Of a stretch of 64,000 bases of DNA, positions 35,357 through 47,543 are shown one piece after another. Source of the DNA: Diphasiastrum complanatum (taxonomy: Eukaryota; Streptophyta; Lycopodiopsida; Lycopodiales; Lycopodiaceae). Position 1 is the stretch's first letter. Each line of letters opens with the position of its first letter. The translations under genes were made by a program, and so were the position numbers. The stretch is from positions 29,762,361 through 29,826,360 of the forward strand of contig CM055109.1 of the NCBI GenBank assembly GCA_029204225.1. Direction: 5' to 3'. The notes below the pieces were generated by a model. The model was not told the origin of the DNA and did not search any database. It saw only the letters and a program-made list of their open reading frames with translations.

Positions 35357-37800
35357 ATGGCTTCAATCAGCAGCATGCAGAGCAAGATTTGCATAGTTCT
35401 TGATTCTAACTTTCTAGCCTAGAATGTTAAGACATCTTTGATACTCAAGGGCGAAGGTTTATTTCCCTGGGTGGATGGCACAGAAGAAATGCCTACAACA
35501 TCAGGCAAGGAGCTACGTGAATGGAGGGAGAAAAATGACAAGGCAGTAGCCTTGCTATCATCTTCCATCGAAGATAGTCTCACACTTGACCTGGCAACAT
35601 TCTCCAAGGCTAAGAAGATGTGGGATGCATTGCTCACCAGATTTCAGACGAAGTCAAGAAGTCAAATCATGATGCTGGAAGATCGGATAACGAGTCTACA
35701 GTGGGACGGGAAAGACCTCACTTCCTTTGTAAGGAAGATGAAGGATCTGTTTCTGTCACTACACAATTCTGGAGAAGAGAACGACATGTCAGCTGAAAAG
35801 CAGCTCACCTATCTACTGAGAGCCTTACCCAGATCATTCCAGACAACAAGGACCCTGCTCGTGAAAGATCCTACTATGAACCTCGAAAAGGCGATTGTCG
35901 ATATTCGAGAGGAAGTTGAGGCCAGAGAACACCTTGATCACAAAGATGGTTCTGACCAGGCCCTCTACGACAACAAAGAAAAATCCAAGAAACAATTCAA
36001 GCCTAAGAGGGAGTCAAATCAGAGGTAGGATCGTAACCAGCAAGCAGAGGGAACCAGCAAAGGCAACTGGAAAAGAAAAGAGAGGTCGAAACAACAAGGT
36101 GCAGACAAGAAGACTTGTGTGAGATGCAGAAGAGACGGGCACATGGTCGATACATGCTAGCTCAATCCCAAGATTGAGTGTATCCACTGTCACAAGAAGG
36201 GTCATGCAGCCATGGATTGCCACCTGAACCCGAGAAACAAATTAGCGTAGAACATGCAGGAGAACAAGAACAGTTCATCCTATGTCAAGGAGCCTGAGAA
36301 CTCAAAAATGGGCAAAGAAAGATCGAACAGAAACTATTCGACTGTCTATATCTGTGAAGACGTGTGTTCAGCATCTACATCTGACACACATGAGGTGATT
36401 CTAGACTCAGGAGCCACCTCGCACTTCGTGACATCAAGATGAATAATGTCTGATTTCAGAAGTGCTGATCCTTCAAGATTCATTATTCTTGGAGATGGAT
36501 CCAAATATCAAGTGAATGGTATTGGTTCACTATGACTCAACACCAATGGCAGAGATAGACAACTCAAAGACATGAAGCAGTAGCTATAGCCACATGCATC
36601 CAGAACAGGACAGGTAAGTCTGGTGTCCCTCACACGACACCACACGAGCTATGGTGGGGTAGAAAGCCCAACCTGTCTCACGTCAGAATCTTTGGTTGTG
36701 CAGCTTATGCACACATTCCTGATAAGCTTTGAAAGAAGCTTGATGAGAAAGCCGAACAAGGATTTCTGGTAGGTTATAACAACAATTCGTCATACTACAA
36801 AATCTACATGCCAGACACGAACACTGTGAAAACAGTGAGAGATGTCAGATTTGATGAGAGCAGGACAATGGCCAATAACGATCCTGTCAGCTATGAAGTT
36901 CTGAAGAGACATTACTATGACCTACCACTAGTGACAAAGGGACCAAAGGACGAACACGCAAATGAAGAGTTTCGAGCCGTCTCCCATTTGAGCGATGAAT
37001 CTGAAGAAAAAAAATTCGAGAGGCAGCCTACTACTACAGTTTCTGTAAACCAAGATGGTTCCAGACCGAGCAGAGTAGACAAAGGCAAAGGCATTGTTAT
37101 CCAAGGAGGATCTCCTAGAAGGTCGACAAGACCGCGAAGAACGCTAGCAAGATACGTGCCAGGCAGTTCAGTTTCTACATCAGAAGAATTATGTGGCTTC
37201 AGTGGCGAACCACAGCCTTTCGAGGAAGCGATTGAAAGTCCAGAAAAGGACAAATAGATCCAGGCCATGAACGAAGAGATGGGGTCTATGAGAAAGAACC
37301 AAGTATGGACGTTGCAGCCATTATCTCATAAGCGCAAAGCTGTCAAATGCAAATGTGTTTTGAAACTCAAGTACGGACCAGATGAGAATGTGTCAAAGTA
37401 CAATGCAAGACTGGTAGCGAATGGATTCTCTCAGAGATATGGCATTGATTACTCTGAAACCTTCTCTTCTGTCGTCCGACATTCGTCCCTACGTCTGTTA
37501 TTTGCAAATGCAGCAGCTTATGACCTCAAGATCTACATTGTAGATGAGAAGATGGCCTTCTTGCATGGCGAATTAGACGAAGAGGTCTATATGGATCAAC
37601 CCCCAGGATTCGTCTCGAATTCACTTCCAAACTATGCATGCAGAATGCATAGAAGTATCTACGGTCTGAAACAGTCAGCCCAACAATGGTACAAGAAGAA
37701 AGATCAAGTCCTAAAATCATTAGATTCAAGCCACTGTTGGTTGATTCCAATGTATATGTCAGAGTAACAGATGGGCAGCTGTTATTTGTGTGTCTGAAGT
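35357..37800 (+). pseudogene. Ty1/Copia gag-pol, copy D, with internal deletion
   Basis: Gag from ATG 35357 (MASISSMQSKIC; SLILKGEGLFPWVDG; SLTLDLATFSKAKKMWDALL) with two knuckles CVRCRRDGHMVDTC and CIHCHKKGHAAMDC (about 36115-36222). Protease motif LDSGATSHFVT (about 36403-36435). At about 36570 the protease region joins directly to the integrase tail (GVPHTTPHELWWGRKPNLSH in a broken frame), so most of integrase is deleted. Linker 36808-37257. RT from 37267: NQVWTLQPLSHKRKAVKCK, KYNARLVANGFSQRYGIDYS, FLHGELDEEVYMDQPPGF, SIYGLKQSAQQWYKK, then a frameshift and a break at about 37795 before the YVDD block. Stops at 35428, 36028, 36158, 36248 and about 36530. Confidence 0.85.
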
Positions 37801-37914
37801 CTCTTCTTCCATACTTATTCTATACCTTGGTTGAAACTATGTACAAACATAGATCAGTAGTGACTGACTACATTATGGAGGACTATAGGAGTGATTCAGC
37901 AAGCGGTGTCTAGC

Positions 37915-38477
37915 GATCGTATTTGAAATCCATCCGAATCGCATTGAGTCATTGTTGTTTCGCTTTCATGACTATTTCGCTTTCGTGATTGCGACTCAAA
38001 CGAATCTCAATGAGAATAAACCTCTTATTGACAATACAAAGAATTGATGTGCGAAAGCATCTACTTCATCTATCTTTGATAAGCTTTTGATGCTATTATG
38101 CTTGTTGCTTGTTTCTCTTACATCCAGAATACACAAATTGTATTCAATATATATACATAATTTTACAGGTGTGCAGATGAAGAAAGTACAAAGTGGATGT
38201 GCTGTTTGTAGGAGATCGTGGGCGCTGCTGTCGTTGTCAAATCTGTTTGCACAGTTGCATATGTCGTCTTTTTTGCCTGTCACAAATCACGTGTAAAAAC
38301 ACAATGTCACCTTTTTCGCCTATGGAAATTTACTTGTATTTATGCAGACAGTCGCGTTTTTTGTCTGTCTTATTTTACATGTAAATATGCAGCCTATGTG
38401 ACAACATGAGTAAAAATGCAGCATGAATGGAGGCAGATTAAAATAGGATTTAGGAGAGTAGAGGAGATAAATCCAAC
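37915..38477 (-). mobile_element. Copia LTR (solo or truncated), minus orientation
   Basis: Matches the LTR of copies A (46800-47543) and B (58899-59952): caatacaaagaattgatg, gaaagcatctacttc, tgcagcatgaatggaggca. Its start on the minus strand is TGTTGGATTTATCTCC at 38477. It faces opposite to copy D, so it is not that element's own 3' LTR. Confidence 0.7.
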
Positions 38478-38499
38478 ATCCCGTATATTTTATAAATAA

Positions 38500-39412
38500 T
38501 GACAGTTATATTTCTTTTAATGATATCGAAGATGTTTTGAATTTGAGAGAGGATGAAATCCTTCGATGTTTGCAGAAAATTTATCAAAATTTTTTAACAT
38601 TATTGATTACACATATAATGACCTTGAAAGTGAGATAGATTATAATAAAGATAGCAATTGGAAATATGGCAATGAGGCATTGGAGGCCATATGTGAAAAA
38701 TCGAAAGCCTATGAAAAAACTTTGCCTACAAAGGAGGATTTTTTGAAATTCCAAAAAAAATATCCCCCAAGGACTCAGTATATCCCCTCGGGCAATGTAG
38801 AGGCCATTGGAGGACATGACATTAGCAGAACAAATGTCGTTGAATACGATGATTATGATCTAGTAAGTAGATATTATAGTGGTATTGATATTGTACAGTT
38901 TTCTGAATTCAAACACTGTGTTGAAGTTTGAGTTTGCATTGTTATGTATCATTCTAAATTTATTCTCTTGACTCCTTTACAAGATGCTATTAAAATATAT
39001 GCCTTTGGTATGAGACATGGAGGCATCCGAGTGATATTAGCCGAGAGAAAGGATGTGTCTCTATCTCATTATTTGAAAAACTTTTAAAATAATGAGATTT
39101 GTATATATCATTCATGTTTTAATCCATATGCTACTGCCATAACTATGGCCATCAAGTCATTATCTGTTTGTTTAGGAGGCCATACGTACACTAGAGGAAC
39201 GTATAAAATAATTTTTGTGAAAAGGGATTTGGCCATTAAAATATTGGATTATACTCCCAATGAGACTACTAATCTACAATTGCCCTTTATTCGGGTTACA
39301 TTGATATGAGCAAAAGGAAAAATTTAGAATTTTTGGATCCATATGAAAGGAGATTATTCCTTCATGACAATACCATCCATCTGAATTTTGAAGAGGATGA
39401 TGATGAAAATTA
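38500..39412 (+). pseudogene. Unrecognised two-exon gene, copy 2
   Basis: Paralogue of 29205-30204. Exon 1 (about 38500-38859): FNDIEDVLNLREDEILRCLQ, the acidic DLESEIDYNKDSNW, TKEDFLKFQKKYPP and VEYDDYDL before GTAAGT (38860). Exon 2 (about 38983-39412): DAIKIYAFGMRHGGIRVILA, LSHYLKNF, a TAA stop, then NEICIYHSC, TAITMAIKSLSVCLGGHTYT and IIFVKRDLAIKILDY. The intron site is the same as in copy 1. Exon 1 is open, but exon 2 has at least two stops. Copia LTR sequence abuts its 5' side. Confidence 0.6.
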
Positions 39413-42186
39413 AACAATCTTCTGTAATAGATTATTGATATATTGTGAAAAAACTAGATCTTGAATGGATCCAAACTCCCAAAATACTTGGCTAAGATCT
39501 TTGCACAACAAGCTACAAAAGCTAGAAATGGCAAAGCATCCTAATGCTACCTTTGATACACATGAACTTGACAAAACATTCAAGAGACAAAACAAACTAA
39601 TAAAAGGTACTGATGGAAGCAAAAAATAGCAGCAAACATGGTGCGCAACAGTAGCCTACCACTTCTAAAAACCTCTTAAGATCATACACAAAAGCTTGAA
39701 GACAATGCTCTCAATGGAGGAAGAAACAATGACAATGATCTATTGATCTCAATGAACCATACAATAGGTTTCTCCAACCTGTTCTCCACAAATTTCAGCC
39801 TAATATAGGTGAGAGAAATGACTCTCTCTCCTCTCTTTACAACTTTGGACCCAATTTTAGGGCACCAGTAGTCTAAAATAGCCAATTTTGGCCTATATGT
39901 CCAAATAACATGATTTTGGTGTCATTTCGAAGGTCCTGAAGTTTGAGACTTCTTCAGTATGTATACTGAAATAAAATTATCTAGGTCTGTTCCACACATG
40001 TGAAAGGTTAGATCCAAAACTATGTGCCAAAAATACCAAAGTTGGCCTTAAACTAGCTAGGAACCAAATTTTGACAATTTCCACACATTGACATAACATA
40101 GCTCAAACATAAAGTTAGATGAGTAAAGAAGGTCTGAACAAGACTTCTCTGTTGCTCCTTTTGATTTACTTGAGTCTTCAATAACCTGCAAAAATAGATC
40201 GTTAGTACCTTGGCCATTTGATTCTTCTTTGATGCTCTTGACTAGTTCCAAATTGCCAATTTCCAATTGGTGTTGATGAAGCTCATTAAGATCAACCTCT
40301 TGATCTTCCTCTTGACCATCAAAACCATTGACAAAAACCTGTTTTCCAAAACCATAAATGACATCCATTTCATGAAGACAACCATCCCAATGTATTCTTT
40401 GAAGAGATTAACCTACAAATCAAGATTTTCAGGCAAGTTGCAACTTCATAGTACTATATAATGATTGTGCTATCAAGTAGTCATGATTTGGTATTTCCTA
40501 GAGATATTTATTTCATTGAGATAACCATTAGTTTTTAGCCACCATTAAAAAGATATCAAAATCTCGTTACTAATTTCAATATTGGCAGAGTGATTGATTT
40601 TATTACATTGGAGAAATATTATCATGACATGTACTTTGATTTTTAATTTACATTAATGTGTACACTTATACTTATTTGTTCACATTTGCAATATTTGATA
40701 GTAAACATGTATAGGTTTCATCACACTTCTTGTATGGTTAATCAAAGACATCAACTTGGTGAAAATAGAGATAGTTATATTGAAAATCTTGTAAATTGTA
40801 TGAAAAAGGATTCCCTTTTGCTTGTCAAAGCACCTATCTATTATAAAATATCCTCAAATAAAGCTCATTCTCGAGTATCTATTTTATGTGTAATCAAAAT
40901 TAATAAGCCCATTTCTATGTTTTCCTATATCACACACATTTTTGCATCCATGATGTCATTAGTATCACTAGTCTTAACATATGTTCCATACAACAGGTAT
41001 TTGCAATCTAAGATTTTGTACTAAATGTTGTCAATTTATAACCTCCTTTGGAAAAGCTTATAATTTTTTGATATGTCCTTGAACAATTCCATAAATATGA
41101 CCATTTCTTGTCCCCTTCCTTATGTCATGGCTAAAATATTGATTATTATAAGCAACTAAAACATTACACAACACAAGCAACAAATATCAAATCGATCAGT
41201 AAAAGCTATCTTCTCGAAAAAGTCATGAGTGACTTTAAGTCAACACAAATCACAAGCTAATTTATGATAAAAATATTGTCAACCTAAATTCACATGGTTG
41301 TCAAAAGTTTCTTGTATAGCACGTGATTCTAAGATTTAAAAAATCTTTTCATATCTTTTATATTGATTCCAATGCTAATTAAATATGACTTATCACACAT
41401 CCAACAAAAGAAAAATCGTTGATTTTTTAGTACGTTAGGAAGTCAATATAGCAAAAAGATTTTTTTTCTTTCAAAAGTTATGCCAAAGAGATTGATTGCA
41501 ATTTTCTCTCTGTGGTCATATAGTTTAAGGTGTTCTCAAGTTCATTTTATTCTCTCAAGTTAATAAAAAAAAATGTGAAATATGTATTATGTCAATATCA
41601 CTATCAAAGTTTTCATTTTACCTCAAAGTAGATATTTGGGATTGTGGTTTTAACATGGTTAACTAGTCAATTTTTGGGTATAAGTTTTCTATCAGAGATT
41701 TTCAAAACAAAATCATTTTGGGAAGATGAGACCCATAAATAGTTGACTCAGGATATTTATAAACAAATGGCTATTGTAAAAGACATGTTGCATCTAATTG
41801 TAGAAACTTACAATAGATAGTTAAATGAAAAGATTTTTCATATTCATGTCATAAATTTGGCATAAAACACAAAACACACACTCCAATTGTGTAGAGATTA
41901 AACAAAATAGTGAAGTAAACCATCCAATTTATAAAAAAAATGTTTAATCATTACCTTATATTGATAAATTGAACATGTTTTCATGATCTCAATAGATATT
42001 CAATGAACATGAATTTATAGGACTATATATATGAGATGTTATCAGACTATTCGTTCCACTGATAGAGTAGGCTTATATCCAAAGTGCGCCAGTCTTGTGA
42101 TTGTTTTGCCTTCCATGACCAATTGAAAACTTCGCGTGGTGACATGCTCATAAGCCATGAAGTAACCTTTTCTAGACTCAAATAAT
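39413..42186. other. Degenerate AT-rich region
   Basis: A minus-strand 103-codon frame (40368-40057; GFGKQVFVNGFDGQEEDQEV, DLNELHQHQLEIGNLELVKS) looks coding in composition and may be a retroelement polyprotein scrap, but I do not recognise it. 40400-42186 is AT-rich with no supported gene. Confidence 0.3.
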
Positions 42187-42545
42187 AAAAAGAAAAAGAG
42201 GAATCAACCTAGTCCACCTGTTGTTTGGAACAAGGAATTGAATCAATGTTTTGAGAAACTTAAAAAAATGATTGTTTCAGCTCCTGTGTTACAAATTGCA
42301 AATCCAGATTTACCTTACGTCGTGAGAACAGACGCAAGTGATGTTGCAGTTGGAGCAGTTCTATTACAAATGGATAAGCCACTAGCGTTTGAAAGCAAAA
42401 AATTCACTAGTCCTCAGTTGCGTTATACTACGCAAAAAAAGAAATTGTTTGTTGTAATTCATGCACATAGAACCTGGAGACACTACTTGTATGGTAGTAA
42501 ATTTATAGTGTATACGGATCACTTGCCTATACCACCTGGGCCATC
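42187..42545 (+). pseudogene. Ty3/gypsy RT-connection and RNase H fragment
   Basis: Reads PPVVWNKELNQCFEKLKKMI, APVLQIANPDLPYVV, RTDASDVAVGAVLLQ (RNase H first Asp), KPLAFESKKFTSPQLRYTTQ, KKKLFVVIHAHRTWRHYLYG and VYTDH. Well preserved, then ends abruptly where unrelated DNA begins at about 42540. Confidence 0.85.
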
Positions 42546-43124
42546 TAAAAAAAACACTCCACCCACTCTCCGAACAATGTGCTCACGTACTACATGGTCG
42601 AAAATCTTTTGTTGATCCACGTTTAATCTCTTGATATCAACTTCAACCTATGAAGGGTTCTCGTCGACAAGCATCTCCTCGCGAAACAATGGAGATGACC
42701 CAAAATCGACATCGAGGACCCTAAACCCAAAATTTACCGACGACTTTCTAGCTGTCTGCATGTGTGACTCCACATCAAGAACAGTTCTGTCTACCAAAAC
42801 TTGACTCATAGAAATGGTCTCGCACATTATTGATTGTTTTAATGGTTTTGTTTTTTTGGCTATTTGAAAAAATGGCTGGGGACTAACTCTCGTAGAGATT
42901 TCTCTGTCCTTGTCTTAGTGAGACTAAGATGGAATTTCAAAAGGCTCTGCGAAGGTTAGTTTAGACAGTTCTGAAAGTTATGGCCTCTAACCTGGTTTCC
43001 CGCCTAATGTTCCCGCCAAAAACAGATTTTTCGTGTTTTTTGAATTTTTATAGGCTTTTTTGGATTTACGGAAGTACATACATACAAACAAAAAATCACA
43101 GAAAAAAAATGCACAACTAACCAC

Positions 43125-43440
43125 TCAACCACATTAAACTACCCCAAAAAATTCGGTTTTTGGTGAAAAATGGTGAAAAAGAGAAAGAGAGAAAGGGAGA
43201 TAGCGAGAAAGAGAGAATGGAAAAAAGTACTATGCGACGAGACGAGAGTTCATTAAAAAAACTAACACTTCAGTACATTCAAAACAAAAAAAGAATGAAA
43301 AATGATAAATCTAACACTAAACCACCCTAATCTACCCACAAAATCCGAGTTTTAGGTGAAAAAACAGTGGTGAGGAAGAGAAAAGAGAAAGAGAGAAGAA
43401 GAGAGTGCCAGAAAAGCTATGCGACGAGGCGAGTGTGTGG
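43125..43440. repeat. Direct repeat, about 190 bp apart
   Basis: 43128-43250 and 43316-43432 are related: taaacta/ccaccc...aaaaNtcNgttttNggtgaaaaa, a GA-rich stretch, and ctatgcgacgaggcgag. Flanked by short A-rich spacers. Possibly a duplicated LTR or SINE segment. Confidence 0.5.
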
Positions 43441-43559
43441 CGCTCCCCGGCAACGGCGCCACTGTCGTGTCGTCAATGTAGTATAGAGGTTCGTCGCTGG
43501 GAGTGGAAACCTCGCCTTCACCTGCATAACAAGAAGAGAGAGAGAAAAGTTCCAAGTAG

Positions 43560-43693
43560 CGAGAGGCTTGGGAGGCCCGAGTACCTTCCCCAAACTATTC
43601 AGTCGCTACTTAGAGAGAGGACAGAGAGGGAATTCCTCGGTTGAGAAAGGCTTTGGGGACTCGAGCACCTACCCAAAGCTATTCTATCCCAAC

Positions 43694-43770
<77 letters not shown>

Positions 43771-43850
43771 CTTGGTTAGGAAAGGCTTGGGAGGCCCAAG
43801 CACCTTCCCCAAACTATTCGATCTAACCAAGGAAGGAGAGAGAGAGAGAT
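43560..43850. repeat. Three-unit minisatellite interrupted by a (GA)n tract
   Basis: Units at about 43562, 43646 and 43781 share aaggctt-gggag-cc-gagcaccttccc-aaactattc. Between units 2 and 3 lies (GA)n of about 72 bp (43696-43767). A GA reading frame through it encodes Arg-Glu repeats and is not a gene. Confidence 0.75.
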
Positions 43851-44282
43851 AGCTAGAGATGGAGTTAGAAATAAAAAGAGCTAGAGCTTTATTAAGAATA
43901 GAGATGATGCTTTACAATGGAAAATGGCCTCCTTATATAGTTGAGAGGGGAGGCCATCTTGGCTCTTATTGGCCATTTCTAATTGGCTAGAATCCTAATC
44001 CTAGCCACTCAAACTAAACTTATTGCAATCTAATGGTTCAATAAGAAGAGGACCAAACTCACATGATTCATGTGAGATTCCCTCAACTTAGAACCATGTA
44101 ACTTGACTTTGGAGTTTTTATTATTTTATTCTATTTAGGCCCCAAGTCTTTTATTCAAGTTTTACCTAACCGTTTTGCGTGCTCATTGGGTTGGGCTTAC
44201 ACACGTAGGACGCCAGTGCCCTCGCACTTATTATTCTAACTGTACAATGTACTGTGGTGGGGCCCACGATTTAAGGCCAACA
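43851..44282 (-). mobile_element. GA-rich LTR (family copy 2)
   Basis: On the minus strand: TATA box CTATATAAGG (43940-43931), then AATAAAG (43893-43887), then the GA/CT-rich tract. This is the order seen at 23812-24190, with further matching words (gatgatNN, atggccNcct). A TGTTGG start at about 44282 may be the LTR edge. Confidence 0.45.
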
Positions 44283-44379
44283 ATATTCTAAGTGGTGGGA
44301 CCCACTTGTTTATTATTGTGCAGGAAATACCCACAACATGCTAGTTGATATTTTGACAAGCAAATCTCTATGCTAAGGA

Positions 44380-45020
44380 GTCGAAATTTGAGTTCTTTCA
44401 AACTAAGCTCAAATACTTGGGCCATATCATATCTAATAAGAGTATTGAAATCGATTATGATAAGGTTCGTCAGGTACAAGAATGGCCATGTCCTCAAACA
44501 ATTCGCGATGTGAAATCATTTTTGGGCTTCACAAGATTCTTTTGTAGGTTCATTATGAACTATGCCTTTATAGCATTGGCACTAACAAACATTCTTAAGG
44601 GGGTGAAAAAAAAATGTAGCCGCAGACAAAATCCATTGATAACATGTACTAATGAAATGAATGAGTTTTGAGACTCTTAAGGACTGTGTTTCTACGGCTC
44701 CAATTTTACACTGTCGATCCTAACTGACCTTTGGTGATGGATACGAATGCTAGCGACTTTGTTGTAGGAGCGGTCCTTTATTAGGATGGTAGACCAGTTG
44801 CGTTTAAAAGCAAGAAGCTCACATAAAGTGTTTTGGACTGTGTAGTTGAGGCAAAAACCTATAGTTTCTTGGATGATTTAGTGGATAGAGTTAAGTGAAT
44901 ACTGCATCAATAGATCAACGTAAGACAACTTTTGTCATTGAATGAAGAACTTATGCCTACAAAGTTATGCTATTTGAACTTTGCAATGCTCCAAGTATTG
45001 GATTTATCTTCTCACTCTCC
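44380..45020 (+). pseudogene. Gypsy pol scraps in scrambled order
   Basis: RT thumb/connection first (44417-44610; IEIDYDKVRQVQEWPCPQTI, DVKSFLGFTRFFCRFIMNYA), then RNase H (about 44735-44825; DTNASDFVVGAVLY, DGRPVAFKSKKLT), then an RT palm scrap (about 44920-45000; TTFVIE, AYKVMLFELCNAPS) that should come before the others. At least two insertions or a rearrangement are needed. Confidence 0.65.
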
Positions 45021-45528
45021 AAAATCCTATGTTAATCTAGTTCCATTTATATCGCTGCAATTTTACATCCATTGTCCCACCGTCTATAGAACTCTGACCT
45101 GTCGACTCAACCGACATATCGACTTATCCGACATATCGACTACTCCAACTTAATTGGCCACGATAGCGATTCGCTCGACTTTCGATTGAAGCCTTCTCAC
45201 GCCCACTTACTTGTAATGTGCAACTAATTTGACAATGACAATAGCCACCATGATCTTCTTCTTGACGGCACAATGGCTCCGCCATCCTCTTGTACACTCA
45301 TCTACACAAATGTAAATTGTACATAGATGACTTCTATAATCTAATAAAAAAGCTGCTAATCAAGCATTCATCGAGACAAACACTTTATATGCTTGCATGC
45401 ATCGATTTTTTCTTCAGACTGATTGTCAATAATAAGCTCATAGCTTTTACAGAGCGGAGTTAGCTTCTTGAGCATGCGGTTAGTGGTTCTCTCATGTGTG
45501 CCGTGATATGAACTAGACCTGACATTCC

Positions 45529-46560
45529 TTATTCAGTTAGTACATTAAGCCAATACGGTGCATTCGTGAGTCCAAAGGGTAAAACTAAAAACTCATAATG
45601 ATTGTATCTAATTCCAGAACCAGTCTTAGGAACATCCTCGTTCCTAATCCTTATCCGATGGTAATCCGATCTGAGGTCAATCTTGGAAAAATACTTAGTT
45701 CCATTTAGACGGTCCCTTAGATCATCCATCCTAGGTAAGGGATATATGTGGATAAATCATTTAAGTTTTAAAATTTTCACACAAACGTGTGCCTCCATCA
45801 ATTTTACTAATCAAAAGGATTGGTTCTCTCCAAGGGGACTTACTAGGCCAAATGAAGCCCATCCTAAGAAGCTCCTGTAAGCTTAGAAATTTCATCCTCT
45901 TCTAAAATGATAACCATGTATGGAAAAAAAAAAATACAAGTTGGCTACCAAGAAGTAACTCTATCTAATGGTCGACACTCCTTTGGGGAGGTAGGCCATC
46001 AAGTAGTTTCTGGGGAATATATCGCTATATTCATGCCTAAGTTTGTTAAATATCATACCTTTAGGTGAGTTAACACTTAAGGATTATTCATAGACACATT
46101 CAAAGGCATATGCAATAAATCAATATTTAAACTCTAAATAGCAAATCATCCTCATAAACTTCATCTTTACGAAAGCAAAGATAAATTTTATTTCTAGAGT
46201 CCTTCAATATTTAACAGCTTCTAAGGTAGATACAACAGGATCAAATGGCCTATTCACATCGCCTTTAACTTCAACAAATGAGCCATTATGCAAAAAGATT
46301 ATACTATGAGTTACATAGTCCTTTTTAAAGGACTCATTTTTAGAATAAAACCACTACCTTTCTTAAGATTATGTCTACACTATATAAATTCATTATATGA
46401 AAATCAAGCGGTTCGACATAATCTTGAATATTGAGTGGCAATTGAGGAATAAGCTGATTCCAAGCTTGTCGATATTTTCCAGACGCCATTTTCACCACAT
46501 ACAAAGTGATCACTTGGTGTAGTGGCCACCTTGAGTTTATGACACATTAGCATTTAAAAA
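45529..46560 (-). pseudogene. Gypsy pol: protease-RT linker and RT, minus strand
   Basis: From about 46470 down: PLDFHIMNLYSVDIILR (decayed linker), then QELLRMGFIWPSKSPWREPI (about 45880), [20 protein letters not shown] and [19 protein letters not shown], ending [12 protein letters not shown] (45560). The catalytic Asp of KIDLRSDY is kept. It stops before the YADD block. Confidence 0.75.
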
Positions 46561-46799
46561 AATTAGGTGTGGAACCATCATCAAAAAGAACAGTCACAAC
46601 TTGGCGTACTACGAACCCAACTGTATTAAAACCACAATTCTCAAAATTAGTTTCATCCTTAAAGAAATTCTAGAATTACCTGACATCTTGAAGGATTTAA
46701 AATGCGTGCAAGATTTTTTCTTCTTTTTTGGAAAATCGTTTGAAGATGCCCCTTCTCTATACAAGAGAAACACAAGTCGTCGTCCTCGCCTTGTCATAG

Positions 46800-47543
46800 T
46801 TAGCGCGATCGAACTCTATCGTTATATTGACACAAATCTGAACGTAGAATAAATAGAGCTGTTATCAGATTAAGTATAGCAAAATATACAGGTCAATAAT
46901 GTTGGGGAGCACAAGACAATAGCGGATGAAATCGTGTGCTTTACAAAGCTAATCCAATTTTTGAAAGGAATAAACTTATTACTGACAATACAAAGAATTG
47001 ATGCACGAAAGCATCTACTTCGTCTATCTATGATAAGCTTCTGATGCTATTATGTTATTATGCTTGTTTCTCTTACATCTAGAAGACGCAAATGATATTC
47101 AATATATATACATAATTTTACAGGTTGCAGATGAAGAAAGTACAAAGTGGATGTGCTGTCTGTAGGAGATCGGGGTGGCTGTTGTCATTGTCAAATCTGT
47201 TTGTACAGTTGCATGAGATGAGAGTGAAAAGGCCACGGCGTCAGCCTTCGCTGAAATGAACGTTGGTGAAGGTGCAAAAAATGTGACATTCTGACAAAAT
47301 GCCTTAAGATTCAATTTATAGGGTACCTTCGCTTTTTCATTAGGGCACCTTTGGCATTTGTAGGGAGTGTCATCTTTTTCGCCTGTGAAAATTTACTTGT
47401 ATCTATGCAGACATGTACGTTTTTCGTCTGTCTTATTTTACATGTAAATATGCAGACTGTGCGACAACATGAGTAAAAATGCAGCATGAATGGAGGCAAA
47501 TTAACATAGAATTTAGGAGAGTAGAGGAAATAAATCCAACACC
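46800..47543 (-). mobile_element. Copia copy A 3' LTR
   Basis: Begins on the minus strand with TGTTGGATTTATTTCC just after a purine-rich tract (ttaagagggggtg) and the pol end. Shares long stretches with 58899-59570, including ttttgctatacttaatctg and the word aatttgtgtcaatat. The lower limit is set by where this similarity fades. Confidence 0.65.

Noticed and set aside
39650-40060. Possible LTR or LINE tail between the 38.5 kb gene and the 40.1-40.4 kb frame
   Set aside because: Some repeat-like words, but no second copy in the window and no terminal signature, so not called.
43560-43825. Could the spaced repeat units be a CRISPR array?
   Set aside because: Eukaryotic context, three diverged units, unequal spacers made of GA repeats. 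It is a minisatellite.
43568-43852. Frame with a long Arg-Glu repeat
   Set aside because: It is the (GA)n tract translated. No domain on either side.
45100-45145. Short repeat ccgacatatcgac x2
   Set aside because: Only two copies of a 17 bp unit. Not enough to call an array or link it to the palindromes at 50.7-52.1 kb.
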